Assembly (NCBI GenBank): GCA_012295275.1
Contig: CM022665.1
Span: 31,426,957-31,490,956 of the forward strand
From: Chrysomallon squamiferum
Lineage: Eukaryota; Mollusca; Gastropoda; Neomphalida; Peltospiridae
Reading direction: 5' to 3'
DNA length: 64,000 nucleotides
Under the pieces are notes generated by a model. The model did not search any database, had not been told where the DNA came from, and saw nothing but the letters and a program-made list of their open reading frames with translations. The position numbers and the translations under genes are program-made. Below are positions 51,901 through 55,200 of this stretch, one piece after another. How positions within the stretch are numbered: the first letter of the stretch is position 1; the number at the start of each line of letters is the position of its first letter.

Positions 51901-52273
51901 ACAGACAGCTAAAGGGATTTAGAGGGAGAGATAAAGTAATCCAAAAAGATAAAGATACAGACATAGAGAGACATTAAACTAAAATGATGAATAACTTTAC
52001 AACTTATAATAACTCTCAGATAATAAAAAATACAAATAGGCCTATCAACTCTTCACCCTTCAGATATAATTATACCTCATGCTCATTGAACTGTTTCTTC
52101 ACTGTGTGCACATCACTGCCTATAGGAACCTGTTTCTCTATGACCTCCTCAGCTTCCAGCAACCAAGTCAGGACATTCTCCAGAGCATTTTGGTACGAAG
52201 AGATGTCTCCAGACATGTTACTCATAGTGCTGTGTCGACTCTCAGAGCTACTCATGCTCAGGGACATAGCAAC
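245..52273 (-). CDS. DMD: Dystrophin gene, central rod region, partial (29 exons)
   Basis: Twenty-nine minus-strand exons joined by GT/AG introns encode about 1,770 residues of spectrin-repeat rod. They align in order, without rearrangement, with human dystrophin from about residue 321 to 2039 (R1 to the start of R16, with hinge 2 between R3 and R4). Dystrophin links cortical actin to the membrane dystroglycan complex in muscle and nerve; the rod is the flexible spacer. Diagnostic identities include ICRWTE and LLKWQ in R2, [10 protein letters not shown] in R10/R11, VIKTGR in R11 and LVEP-like MVEPEL in R13. Neither gene end is present: no actin-binding CH domains at the right and no WW/EF/ZZ region at the left. 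Reading phases match at every junction, but two exons have one-base frameshifts internally. Invertebrates generally have one such gene co-orthologous to dystrophin and utrophin. Confidence 0.95.
1901..2040. repeat. Compound TCAC / CT / CA microsatellite
   Basis: A run of TCAC units passes into about 36 CT units and then about 11 CA units. The repeat is open in one frame, giving a meaningless SLSLSL peptide. Confidence 0.97.
2595..2660 (-). mobile_element. Possible degraded tRNA-derived SINE fragment
   Basis: Read on the minus strand it contains GGGGTTAGAGTACATGGG followed by GGGTTACAGGATC, resembling decayed box A/box B spacing of a tRNA-type SINE head. No full promoter boxes, tail or target duplication can be shown. 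Confidence 0.2.
2917..2957. repeat. (AT)n microsatellite
   Basis: About 20 uninterrupted AT units preceded by a short GTGTG run. Confidence 0.97.
3340..3890. repeat. Degenerate tandem array, unit about 105 bp
   Basis: The anchor GGA(T/C)GGACAGACATTAAAA-like recurs near 3479, 3582, 3689 and 3775. A second anchor GGGTTCT(C/A)(T/A)A..ATG recurs near 3446, 3667, 3740 and 3860. Copies are heavily diverged. Confidence 0.5.
5723..5748 (+). repeat. Poly-A tract
   Basis: Twenty-six consecutive A bases. I see no flanking target duplication or upstream retroelement body. Confidence 0.9.
8404..8514 (-). CDS. Small membrane-spanning ORF in the 19 kb intron; candidate alternative first exon or micropeptide
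   Basis: An ATG in strong context (AAG before, G after) starts a peptide beginning [12 protein letters not shown]. Residues 6-34 form one continuous hydrophobic helix ([17 protein letters not shown]) ending in LKN. Base composition is near 50% GC, well above the flanks, as in the real exons. A GTAATA donor follows exactly at residue 37 in phase 0, the phase in which the next dystrophin exon (654) begins. Unspliced, the ORF runs 52 residues to a stop near 8356. The acidic N-terminus and lysine at the C-terminal end suggest N-out/C-in. I do not recognise the family. It could be a first exon for a membrane-anchored short dystrophin, an independent nested micropeptide, or chance. Confidence 0.35.
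11040..11460. other. Intronic block of ordinary base composition, no gene recognised
   Basis: This stretch stands out from its AT-rich surroundings (CCGTCGTCACCTGGC near 11330, few homopolymers). Short open frames exist but none is long or recognisable. It could be an untranslated exon, promoter region or old transposon piece. Confidence 0.3.
12664..12740. repeat. (TG)n followed by (TA)n with central GGCC palindrome
   Basis: About 20 TG units pass into TATATATA-GGCC-TATATATA, a perfect 20-base palindrome, then more TA. Confidence 0.95.
13620..14060. repeat. Degenerate direct repeats, unit about 100-150 bp
   Basis: The motif TA(A/T)TTTGACTTCT.(T/C)ATAG followed by ATTACTGT or ATTACAGTAA recurs near 13755, 13905 (partial) and 14006. 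Divergence is high. Confidence 0.4.
18521..18870. repeat. Two-copy tandem duplication, unit about 189 bp
   Basis: The series TTAAAC..GTCA.AG.. / CATAATATTACTG / GAAATTGTTTTATTT / GCTATTAG / CATGATTAT / TTACTAAC-like occurs from 18521 and again from 18710 in the same order. Confidence 0.7.
19616..19777 (-). CDS. DMD: Dystrophin exon: R15 helix A (human exon 40 equivalent)
   Basis: 54 codons, phase 0 at both ends, acceptor TTTAAAG and donor GTAAGA. It begins [18 protein letters not shown] and carries the spectrin-helix tryptophans in TWYKISR and [12 protein letters not shown]. Human exon 40 is 51 codons with tryptophan at the corresponding HQWYQYKR. It is the last exon before the 19 kb intron. 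Confidence 0.93.
20201..20341 (-). CDS. DMD: Dystrophin exon: R14 (human exon 39 equivalent)
   Basis: 47 codons, phase 0/0, with acceptor ATTTCAG and donor GTAATA. It reads [16 protein letters not shown], then VKQGEELL, matching human LLQRGDNL, and closes SKRLQELK. Charged, heptad-like helix B/C sequence. The following 423 bp intron (19778-20200) is AT-rich with nothing else seen. Confidence 0.94.
20342..20730 (-). other. Short intron with CA and TA runs
   Basis: 389 bp, AT-rich, containing a short (CA)n near 20637-20654 and a TATATA run. Nothing else seen. Confidence 0.7.
20731..20961 (-). CDS. DMD: Dystrophin exon: R13/R14 junction with extra proline-containing insert (human exon 38 equivalent)
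   Basis: 77 codons, phase 0/0, acceptor TTCACAG and donor GTAATT. The second half ([17 protein letters not shown], then GGNLQESDL) aligns with human QFNSDIQKLLEPLEAE and GVNLKEEDF. The first half contains [20 protein letters not shown], a stretch of about 35 residues absent from human, whose exon 38 is 41 codons. It has proline, serine and basic residues and should break the helical register between R13 and R14. Confidence 0.92.
21467..21625 (-). CDS. DMD: Dystrophin exon: R13 (human exon 37 equivalent)
   Basis: 53 codons, phase 0/0, acceptor ATTTCAG and donor [26 protein letters not shown] matches human RDQAANLMANRGDHCRKLVEP, and [14 protein letters not shown] supplies the conserved helix-C tryptophan, where human has HRF. 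The following intron (20962-21466, 505 bp) shows no repeat or gene. Confidence 0.95.
21626..25266 (-). other. 3.6 kb intron with degenerate tandem array
   Basis: AT-rich. It holds a 26-base A tract (22869-22894), a (GTAT)n run near 23250, a long degenerate tandem array (about 23690-25060) and trinucleotide ATA runs. No exon-like sequence was found. Confidence 0.8.
23690..25060. repeat. Large degenerate tandem array in the intron
   Basis: The motif TTTCATAACATAACAAAGGG starts at 23848 and 24140, and a diverged copy at 24513. Other shared blocks are CATTTAATTACAATTGC, TATGACATTAAAAATCATTA and ACAGTTTCAATCAGT followed by GACAGATCTCCAAG. They recur in the same order, giving unit lengths of about 290-370 bp plus truncated units. 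Confidence 0.6.
25267..25422 (-). CDS. DMD: Dystrophin exon: R13 helix A (human exon 36 equivalent)
   Basis: 52 codons, phase 0/0, acceptor TTGCAG and consensus donor [26 protein letters not shown] matches human YQKHMETFDQNVDHITKWIIQADT, with the helix-A tryptophan in KDWLAEAE. The tail ([15 protein letters not shown]) is longer than in human, whose exon has 43 codons. Confidence 0.95.
25972..26154 (-). CDS. DMD: Dystrophin exon: R12 helices B/C (human exon 35 equivalent)
   Basis: 61 codons, phase 0/0, acceptor TCTTACAG and donor GTACAC. It begins [18 protein letters not shown] and ends [13 protein letters not shown]; human has 60 codons. The usual helix-C tryptophan is replaced, giving [10 protein letters not shown]. 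The next intron (25423-25971, 549 bp) has no recognisable content. Confidence 0.93.
26448..26474 (+). repeat. Poly-T tract
   Basis: Twenty-seven consecutive T bases inside the 451 bp intron between the R12 and R11/R12 exons. Confidence 0.9.
26606..26774 (-). CDS. DMD: Dystrophin exon: R11/R12 (human exon 34 equivalent), with frameshift
   Basis: 169 nt between acceptor TTGAAG and donor GTAAAC. The entering frame ([20 protein letters not shown]) matches human VTERKQQLEKCLKLSRKMRK, phase 0. It then hits a TGA after about 49 codons. From NEEL onward the homologous reading is one base over ([20 protein letters not shown], against human KRSAVEGMPSNLDSEV) and joins the next exon in phase 0. One extra base is therefore present, most simply in the CCC at 26665-26667; 168 nt would be intact. 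Confidence 0.9.
28100..28340. repeat. Degenerate tandem array, unit about 60 bp
   Basis: TGCCAGTTAAAA / GATGCCAGTTCAAAA / ATACCAATTCAAAA / GCTGCCAGCTTAAAA recur near 28110, 28171, 28231 and 28270. Each copy except the third is followed by (G)CTTAAATCTAGC or a variant. Confidence 0.65.
28640..28795. repeat. Short tandem array, unit 24-25 bp
   Basis: ACATAAACTACTGCAAAATTC recurs at 28705, 28729 and 28754, with diverged copies on both sides. Confidence 0.75.
29888..30043 (-). CDS. DMD: Dystrophin exon: R11 (human exon 33 equivalent)
   Basis: 52 codons, phase 0/0, exactly the human exon length. [20 protein letters not shown] is nearly identical to human SEVKSEVEMVIKTGRQIVQK, and the exon ends QQYNDLGAQ (human LHYNELGAK). 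GC content is clearly higher than in the flanks. Donor GTACTC is weak. One of the best-conserved exons in the window. Confidence 0.97.
30341..30514 (-). CDS. DMD: Dystrophin exon: R10/R11 (human exon 32 equivalent)
   Basis: 58 codons, phase 0/0, identical to the human exon length (174 nt). [18 protein letters not shown] matches human FRLFQKPANFEQRLQESK, and the end RHDHCM matches QLNHCV. Acceptor TTATTCAG, donor GTAATA. The downstream intron (297 bp) is mostly ATT/TA repeats. Confidence 0.97.
30914..31042 (-). CDS. DMD: Dystrophin exon: R10 (human exon 31 equivalent)
   Basis: 43 codons, phase 0/0, acceptor ATCTGTAG and donor [26 protein letters not shown] is charged helix B. The core [14 protein letters not shown] aligns with human GKEAAQRVLSQIDVAQ. 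It is six codons longer than human. The 399 bp intron after it is plain AT-rich sequence. Confidence 0.92.
31559..31723 (-). CDS. DMD: Dystrophin exon: R10 helix A region (human exon 30 equivalent)
   Basis: 55 codons, phase 0/0, acceptor CTGACAG and donor [22 protein letters not shown] aligns with human LLEQSIQSAQETEKSL, and [14 protein letters not shown] with [26 protein letters not shown] carries the helix-A tryptophan, where human has ESLTFIDKQL. The next intron (31043-31558) shows nothing notable. Confidence 0.95.
32039..32191 (-). CDS. DMD: Dystrophin exon: R9 (human exon 29 equivalent)
   Basis: 51 codons, phase 0/0, acceptor AAATTAG and donor GTAAGA. It reads [20 protein letters not shown], aligned with human NLMRHSEDNPNQIRIL, then [18 protein letters not shown]. 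The helix-C tryptophan of the human repeat is absent. The 315 bp intron after it has a GAT/ATG trinucleotide run near 31765. Confidence 0.93.
32612..32702. repeat. (ATG)n and (TAAA)n microsatellite abutting a splice donor
   Basis: ATG trinucleotides (32612-32641) pass into about 14 AAAT units that end at the donor ACTCAC (32702-32707) of the next exon. On the gene strand the intron begins GTGAGTTTATTTATTTA. Confidence 0.97.
32708..32811 (-). CDS. DMD: Dystrophin exon: R8/R9 junction (human exon 28 equivalent, shorter)
   Basis: 104 nt, entering in phase 1 and leaving in phase 0, acceptor ATTTTCAG and donor [24 protein letters not shown], then [11 protein letters not shown] aligns with human GGAEEISEVLD. 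Together with the preceding exon it totals 318 nt, the same as human exons 27+28, although the intron lies 31 nt further downstream here. Confidence 0.93.
33258..33471 (-). CDS. DMD: Dystrophin exon: R8 (human exon 27 equivalent, extended)
   Basis: 71 codons plus one base (phase 0 to 1), acceptor ACTATCAG and donor [25 protein letters not shown] aligns with human [32 protein letters not shown] supplies the helix-C tryptophan, and [10 protein letters not shown] starts the next helix. Intron 32812-33257 (446 bp) holds nothing notable. Confidence 0.94.
34005..34331 (-). CDS. DMD: Dystrophin exon: R7 and start of R8 (human exons 25+26 fused)
   Basis: 109 codons, phase 0/0, acceptor AATGCAG and donor GTATGT. 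Its 327 nt equal human exons 25 plus 26 (156+171), so the intron between them is absent here. [25 protein letters not shown] (human ELNTQWDHM) and [14 protein letters not shown] are spectrin helices B, C and A. Intron 33472-34004 (533 bp) has nothing notable. Confidence 0.96.
34439..34472 (+). repeat. Poly-A tract (34 bases)
   Basis: Longest homopolymer in the window, inside a 256 bp intron. No retroelement body is attached. Confidence 0.95.
34588..34701 (-). CDS. DMD: Dystrophin exon: R7 helix A (human exon 24 equivalent)
   Basis: 38 codons, phase 0/0, identical to the human exon (114 nt). [20 protein letters not shown] matches human LKKWMAEVDVFLKEEWPALG. Acceptor TTTGCAG, consensus donor GTAAGT. 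Confidence 0.97.
34702..35460 (-). other. Intron between R6 and R7 exons
   Basis: 759 bp, AT-rich, with a short GAAA run near 35185. No gene or clear element seen. Confidence 0.7.
35461..35676 (-). CDS. DMD: Dystrophin exon: R6 (human exon 23 equivalent)
   Basis: 72 codons against 71 in human, phase 0/0, acceptor TTGTCAG and donor [26 protein letters not shown] aligns with human EFEEIEGRWKKLSSQLVEHC, keeping the helix-[17 protein letters not shown] matches KLEEQMNKLRKIQ. Confidence 0.96.
35677..36959 (-). other. 1.3 kb intron
   Basis: AT-rich with a short CA run (36832-36846) and scattered AAAT units. I see no exon, element or RNA gene in it. Confidence 0.7.
36960..37132 (-). CDS. DMD: Dystrophin exon: end of R5 and R6 helix A (human exon 22 equivalent, extended)
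   Basis: 173 nt, phase 1 to 0, acceptor TTTTGTAG and donor [25 protein letters not shown] aligns with human YQETMSAIRTWVQQSETKL, and [11 protein letters not shown] with YEIMEQRLGEL. With the preceding exon it sums to 327 nt, equal to human exons 21+22 (181+146), with the intron 27 nt further upstream here. Confidence 0.96.
37187..37235. repeat. (TAAA)n microsatellite
   Basis: About 12 uninterrupted TAAA units. Confidence 0.97.
39225..39358. repeat. Tandem repeat, 32-bp unit, four copies
   Basis: ATAAATATTATATAAAATAA followed by GTATATTGTGAC repeats with an exact 32 bp period; only a few substitutions separate the copies. Confidence 0.95.
39570..39723 (-). CDS. DMD: Dystrophin exon: R5 (human exon 21 equivalent, shorter)
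   Basis: 51 codons plus one base (phase 0 to 1), acceptor TCTGAAG and donor GTTAGT. It begins [20 protein letters not shown] and holds the helix-C tryptophan in [13 protein letters not shown]. Sequence identity to human is low, but the position, phase and combined length with the next exon fit. Confidence 0.92.
40268..40509 (-). CDS. DMD: Dystrophin exon: R4/R5 (human exon 20 equivalent)
   Basis: 242 nt, the human exon length, if the first of two tandem acceptors (CAGTAG) is used; 239 nt if the second. Both keep the frame. [20 protein letters not shown] aligns with human [30 protein letters not shown] is the helix-A tryptophan region, and ISRQLDQCK matches IKSQLKICK. Donor GTATGT. Intron 39724-40267 (544 bp) shows nothing notable. 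Confidence 0.95.
40919..41006 (-). CDS. DMD: Dystrophin exon: R4 (human exon 19 equivalent)
   Basis: 88 nt, the human exon length, phase 0 to 1, acceptor TTTTTCAG and consensus donor [26 protein letters not shown] aligns with human REKAEKFRKLQDASRSAQAL. Intron 40510-40918 (409 bp) has no recognisable content. Confidence 0.93.
41300..41400 (+). mobile_element. Degraded tRNA-derived SINE-like fragment
   Basis: GTAGTGGTTAAGCCATCACC resembles the head of tRNA-type SINEs (box A region), followed by a decayed stretch and a pyrimidine-rich TTTCTCTCTTTTC end. Box B is not recognisable. It lies in the 523 bp intron after the hinge 2 exon. Confidence 0.35.
41530..41790 (-). CDS. DMD: Dystrophin exon: hinge 2 and R4 helix A (human exons 17+18 fused)
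   Basis: 87 codons, phase 0/0, acceptor TTTTGTAG and weak donor [26 protein letters not shown] aligns with human VDITELHSWITRSEAVLQSP at the start of R4. The upstream part ([20 protein letters not shown]) occupies hinge 2 but lacks the human polyproline tract and is shorter by about 13 residues. The human exon 17/18 intron is absent. Confidence 0.94.
41814..43735. mobile_element. Candidate DNA transposon insertion in an intron
   Basis: Ends are imperfect inverted repeats (TAGGTACCAGCA against TAGGTACTGGCA, 10 of 12) flanked by a direct repeat CATAAAG on both sides (41807-41813 and 43736-43742), as for a 7-8 bp target duplication. Near the left end is a 34-bp near-palindrome (41985-42018, TAGCCCT...AGGGCTA around GCTAATTAGC). 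42930-43620 has more CpG and GC than any nearby intron and two copies of TTTCGCTA(C/A)GCATGTGCTA. Removing it leaves an intron of about 340 bp, like its neighbours. No transposase recognised; family unknown. Confidence 0.5.
44059..44238 (-). CDS. DMD: Dystrophin exon: R3 (human exon 16 equivalent)
   Basis: 60 codons, phase 0/0, identical to human (180 nt). It starts [20 protein letters not shown], and [18 protein letters not shown] aligns with human FARCWDNLVQKLEKSTAQ, keeping the helix-C tryptophan. Acceptor ATTTCAG is good; donor GTTCAT is poor. Confidence 0.95.
44627..44651 (+). repeat. Poly-T tract
   Basis: Twenty-five consecutive T bases in the 513 bp intron between R2/R3 exons; nothing else is seen there. 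Confidence 0.9.
44752..44990 (-). CDS. DMD: Dystrophin exon: R2 helix C and R3 helix A (human exons 14-15 equivalent)
   Basis: 239 nt, phase 1 to 0, acceptor CTTGTAG and donor [26 protein letters not shown] and [14 protein letters not shown] are nearly identical to human EEQLKVLGDRWANICRWTED and WVLLQDILLKWQRL. With the preceding 91-nt exon it sums to 330 nt, equal to human exons 13+14+15. This exon alone identifies the gene as dystrophin/utrophin. Confidence 0.98.
45494..45584 (-). CDS. DMD: Dystrophin exon: R2 helix B (human exon 13 equivalent, shorter)
   Basis: 30 codons plus one base, acceptor TTACAG and consensus donor [26 protein letters not shown] matches human QVRVNSLTHMVVVVDESSGD. 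Intron 44991-45493 (503 bp) is AT-rich with nothing notable. Confidence 0.96.
45719..45922 (-). repeat. Inverted repeat arm containing the exon 12 equivalent
   Basis: 204 bp covering 120 nt of exon, the splice donor and 84 nt of intron. Its reverse complement recurs at 48181-48384 with five substitutions and no gaps; the intron portion is identical. Confidence 0.97.
45803..45947 (-). CDS. DMD: Dystrophin exon: R1/R2 junction (human exon 12 equivalent)
   Basis: 145 nt, phase 2 to 0, acceptor TTTACAG and donor [26 protein letters not shown] aligns with human LHRVLMDLQNQKLKELNDWL, and [18 protein letters not shown] with EPLGPDLEDLKRQVQQHK. Most of this exon and its donor are repeated in inverted orientation in the preceding intron. 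The following intron is only 218 bp. Confidence 0.97.
46301..46690. repeat. Minisatellite, seven copies, 52-bp then 57-bp unit
   Basis: TATTACTTATATCACACAGT, ATAATATCATGACTTTGG and TATATACCACAGTGTCATA form the unit. Copies start at 46320, 46372, 46424, 46481, 46538, 46595 and 46652, so spacing changes from 52 to 57 bp at the third copy. The 57-bp unit is 19 codons and stays open on the + strand, producing a repetitive peptide that I regard as incidental. Confidence 0.97.
48181..48384 (+). pseudogene. Inverted partial copy of dystrophin exon 12 with donor and intron flank
   Basis: On the opposite strand to the gene it encodes [20 protein letters not shown] and continues to TEDHK, followed by the original donor GTATAT and 84 nt of intron. 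It matches 199 of 204 bases. Differences: one silent (CTC/CTG), E to K, I to T, V to T (two changes in one codon). It lacks the first 25 nt of the exon and its acceptor, so it cannot be an ordinary exon in either orientation. It should pair with the exon in the primary transcript. Confidence 0.95.
48491..48530. repeat. (GT)n microsatellite
   Basis: About 18 GT units with one GC interruption. A second GT run lies at 48911-48942. Confidence 0.95.
48955..49255 (+). other. Purine-rich strand-asymmetric stretch
   Basis: About 300 bases with mostly A and G (GAAAGAAAGAGATG, GAGAAAGAAAGG motifs) on the + strand. The opposite strand is open as a meaningless F/S-rich frame. No gene is implied. Confidence 0.7.
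49689..49713 (+). repeat. Poly-A tract
   Basis: Twenty-five A bases within an intron. Confidence 0.9.
51217..51398 (-). CDS. DMD: Dystrophin exon: R1 helices B/C (human exon 11 equivalent)
   Basis: 182 nt, the human exon length, phase 0 to 2, acceptor ATTCTCAG and consensus donor [26 protein letters not shown] aligns with human GYMMDLTAHQGRVGNILQLG, and [20 protein letters not shown] with MNLLNSRWECLRVASMEKQS. Confidence 0.97.
51399..52075 (-). other. Intron between the first two exons
   Basis: 677 bp with purine-rich patches near 51590-51650 and 51860-51970 (GAGAGAAAAGAGGAGAG). No gene or element seen. Confidence 0.7.
52076..52273 (-). CDS. DMD: Dystrophin exon: start of rod, R1 helix A (human exon 10 equivalent)
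   Basis: 66 codons, phase 0/0, acceptor TTCCTTCAG and donor GTATAA. A serine-rich lead ([20 protein letters not shown]) precedes [20 protein letters not shown], matching human YQTALEEVLSWLLSAEDTLQ, then [12 protein letters not shown] against VEVVKDQFHTHE. This is the most 5' exon in the window; the actin-binding exons must lie beyond position 64000. Confidence 0.97.
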
Positions 52274-55200
52274 CTGAAGGAAAATGAGAAACATGTTAAA
52301 ATATAGCTCAATTTAAAACCAAATCAAAGAATAAAAATAGAAAATTAAATTAAAAACAGATTTTTAAAAATATAATTCTGAAAATAAAACAGTTTAAAAA
52401 AAATATCAAACATACAAACAGACTTGAACATTTTTATAAAAAACAATTAAATGAAAAGCAAAATGAAGAATTAGTGTGGGATAAAAATATCAAAAACGAT
52501 AAGTTCAAAAATGAAGTAAAACAAAAACAAAATATTAAAATACAAATGAATCTGAAAATGATAAAAGTGAAAAGAGGGGGAAAAAAACATTAATGATTAT
52601 TATGAGATAGTGAGTGAAAAGCAAAAACAAAATAATGTAATAAAATATAATTATAAAATGTAGCTGAAAAGTTAAGAAATAAAGATAAAAAAATATTTCA
52701 ACATAATACAAAAAAATTCACTTTTGAAATAACAATAACATACTGGATTTATAAACATATAAACCTTTTTATAAATCTAACAACATAAACTTCATTGAAC
52801 TTAAAATAAATATGGCCAATCATTCAATTAGAAAGAATAGATTTACATACAACAGATATTTTAATAATTTTATTGTATAAAAATAAACAATATTCTGGAT
52901 AAAAAAATAAATAAATCTATTTATGAATCAATCAACATAAAATTCAATGAACTTGGAACACACATGGCCAATCAATCACTCAAGATGAAAACATCCAAGT
53001 ATGTGAAAGAAAAGAAAAAAGTATCTCTAGAGAGTGAAATTATAGCTGATACTATAGGGGAATGTATTTAAAAAACAACAACATTAGAAGAAAGAGGTCA
53101 GTTTATTTATGTGAATGTAAACAAAATTCACAGCCTGTGTTCTTGATGTAGTGGGGAAAACTGAAGATGGAAGATTACAAAAATAGATTTATATAAATAG
53201 CAAGAAAAGAAAACATGTAAAAATATATGTATGGATGGATGGATACATTAATGCATGTTTGTCTATCTTATCAAATTTTCTTGCAGTGACAGTATGATCA
53301 CAGAAGGTCACTGCTGCAATGTGACAGATCACCTTTCCAATTAATAGCAAGAGCTTTTTATAAATGTATATTCTTTCTGTAGCAGGAATGTACATCCATG
53401 GTATCTAATAAACCAACTACAGGAAACTTGGACAAAGGATGAAACATTCCTGCAGTTTTCTCAGGTGAGCACTGTAATACTTAGTTACAACTTACACCTA
53501 TTCACAGAAGATAATTAAAAACTACTTGAGATTGTGGTACAAGATGGGTAATCTAAAACAGAAACCAGAACAGCTTGATACATTTTCCTAGTTCTTTTTC
53601 ACACTGTTCTAAATATCTTCTAAGATAAGCACATTTACCCTTCAGTACCAAATAGCTATCTATTTTCAAACAGAACATCAACTTTTACACTCTTGAAACA
53701 ATGGTTGCAAAAAAAAATGTATATTATGGATTAATTATATCCAATGGCAATTTGTTTAATAACCATAAATATATGTCATGATGATGATACTCAGAAACTT
53801 TCAGATGATATTGCACTGATGATAAACAAAAGGATCACATTATCATAATAAGTTAAATTTATTAATTTAAAAACATAAAAGAAATCATTTGTTAGTTTTA
53901 AGCAGCTTGTAAAATAGAAGAAATTAAAACAAATTTATCAAAATAACAATGAAATATACTTTATCATATTAACATGAAAATTCCAGAAATAATTTCAAAA
54001 TAAGAGTAAAATTTTTAATTTCAAAATGTAACAGAAAGAAAAGAAAGGACATACTAGACAGACATACTAATGTGTAAATATGTTTATAAATGCAACCATT
54101 CACATTCTAATCTAAGCAGTTTCATTCTGGCTTCAACACTGGTGTTCTTGTTGTCGAAAGCAGATTCCATCAAGTGCCGTAGAGTTCAGAATAAGCTGTA
54201 ATGTATGTGATGACAACAGTTAGGATCATTCAGTATTAGTATTTTGGCAGCAGGTTGTTTCTGCTGCATTAAAATGTATCCTAAGTTTGCCAGAACTTGG
54301 ACAAGTATCTGCACATTCCCCTCAGATATCAATCATCTTTTTCATGCTTGCTTATTGTAGCAGTTAACCAGGTATGTCTGATACCTTGGATGCAAGTGTA
54401 CGTGTCAACAGTAGATACTATTTCAAACACAGTTGTGCCTTAAGATACCTGGCATGTTCTTTTCTCACAGCTAATGCATGCACAATGGCTTTGATACCCT
54501 TTGGCAGACAGTTATCTTAAGTTGTATCATAATCTTTGTACACATGCACAAGGGTATAATGTTATCTTTTGATGACATCTTTAGCAACTGAACAAGACAC
54601 ACATAACTAAAATTACTTAAATTTAATGTGAGCCTATCATTCAGGAATTTGTTTTGCAATGTACAACAGCTACTGTTGAAGTAAGTTAATATAATTTCAC
54701 CAAAAAAAAAAAATCCACCTGGGATGACCTTTCGTGACCTGACACTTCAAGCACTGGTTAGTGATACACGTTTATTTTACATGTATGTGAAATGTATAAC
54801 ATTTAAATATAACATTTTTAAAAATATAAATTAAATTCAGAGAGAAAAATACTATATTAAAATTAAATAAAGTATATTTCACTCTGCATTTAAATAAAGT
54901 TTTTAATGACTGGTTCAAATCCAGGCTTATAATACAAATGATCTGTTTATACTATTAGCAATGACAAAAAACATTTTATATTTTCTACACTGAGACAAAA
55001 ATAAAACCAAGAATAAAAACCAAACGGTTACTGTTTCAGACAGAATCAAATTCCTTCAATCATAAAATAAAGTTTTTAATGACTATTGCCTTGGAATTAA
55101 ACTGACTGGTATGTGCATAGGTTGCATTCAGATCCCAAAGCAAGGTTATGAGGTGTATGGTTACCATACCTGTCTTTCTTCTTTCACTGATACCACACTA

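Noticed and set aside
54912-54922. Perfect RNA polymerase III box B match (GGTTCAAATCC)
   Set aside because: No box A at the proper distance upstream and no cloverleaf; a chance match or a tiny SINE remnant. No tRNA gene is called.
55100-55180. Minus-strand tRNA-like sequence (CACCTCATAACCTTGC)
   Set aside because: Neither promoter box fits the consensus. Too weak even as a SINE call.
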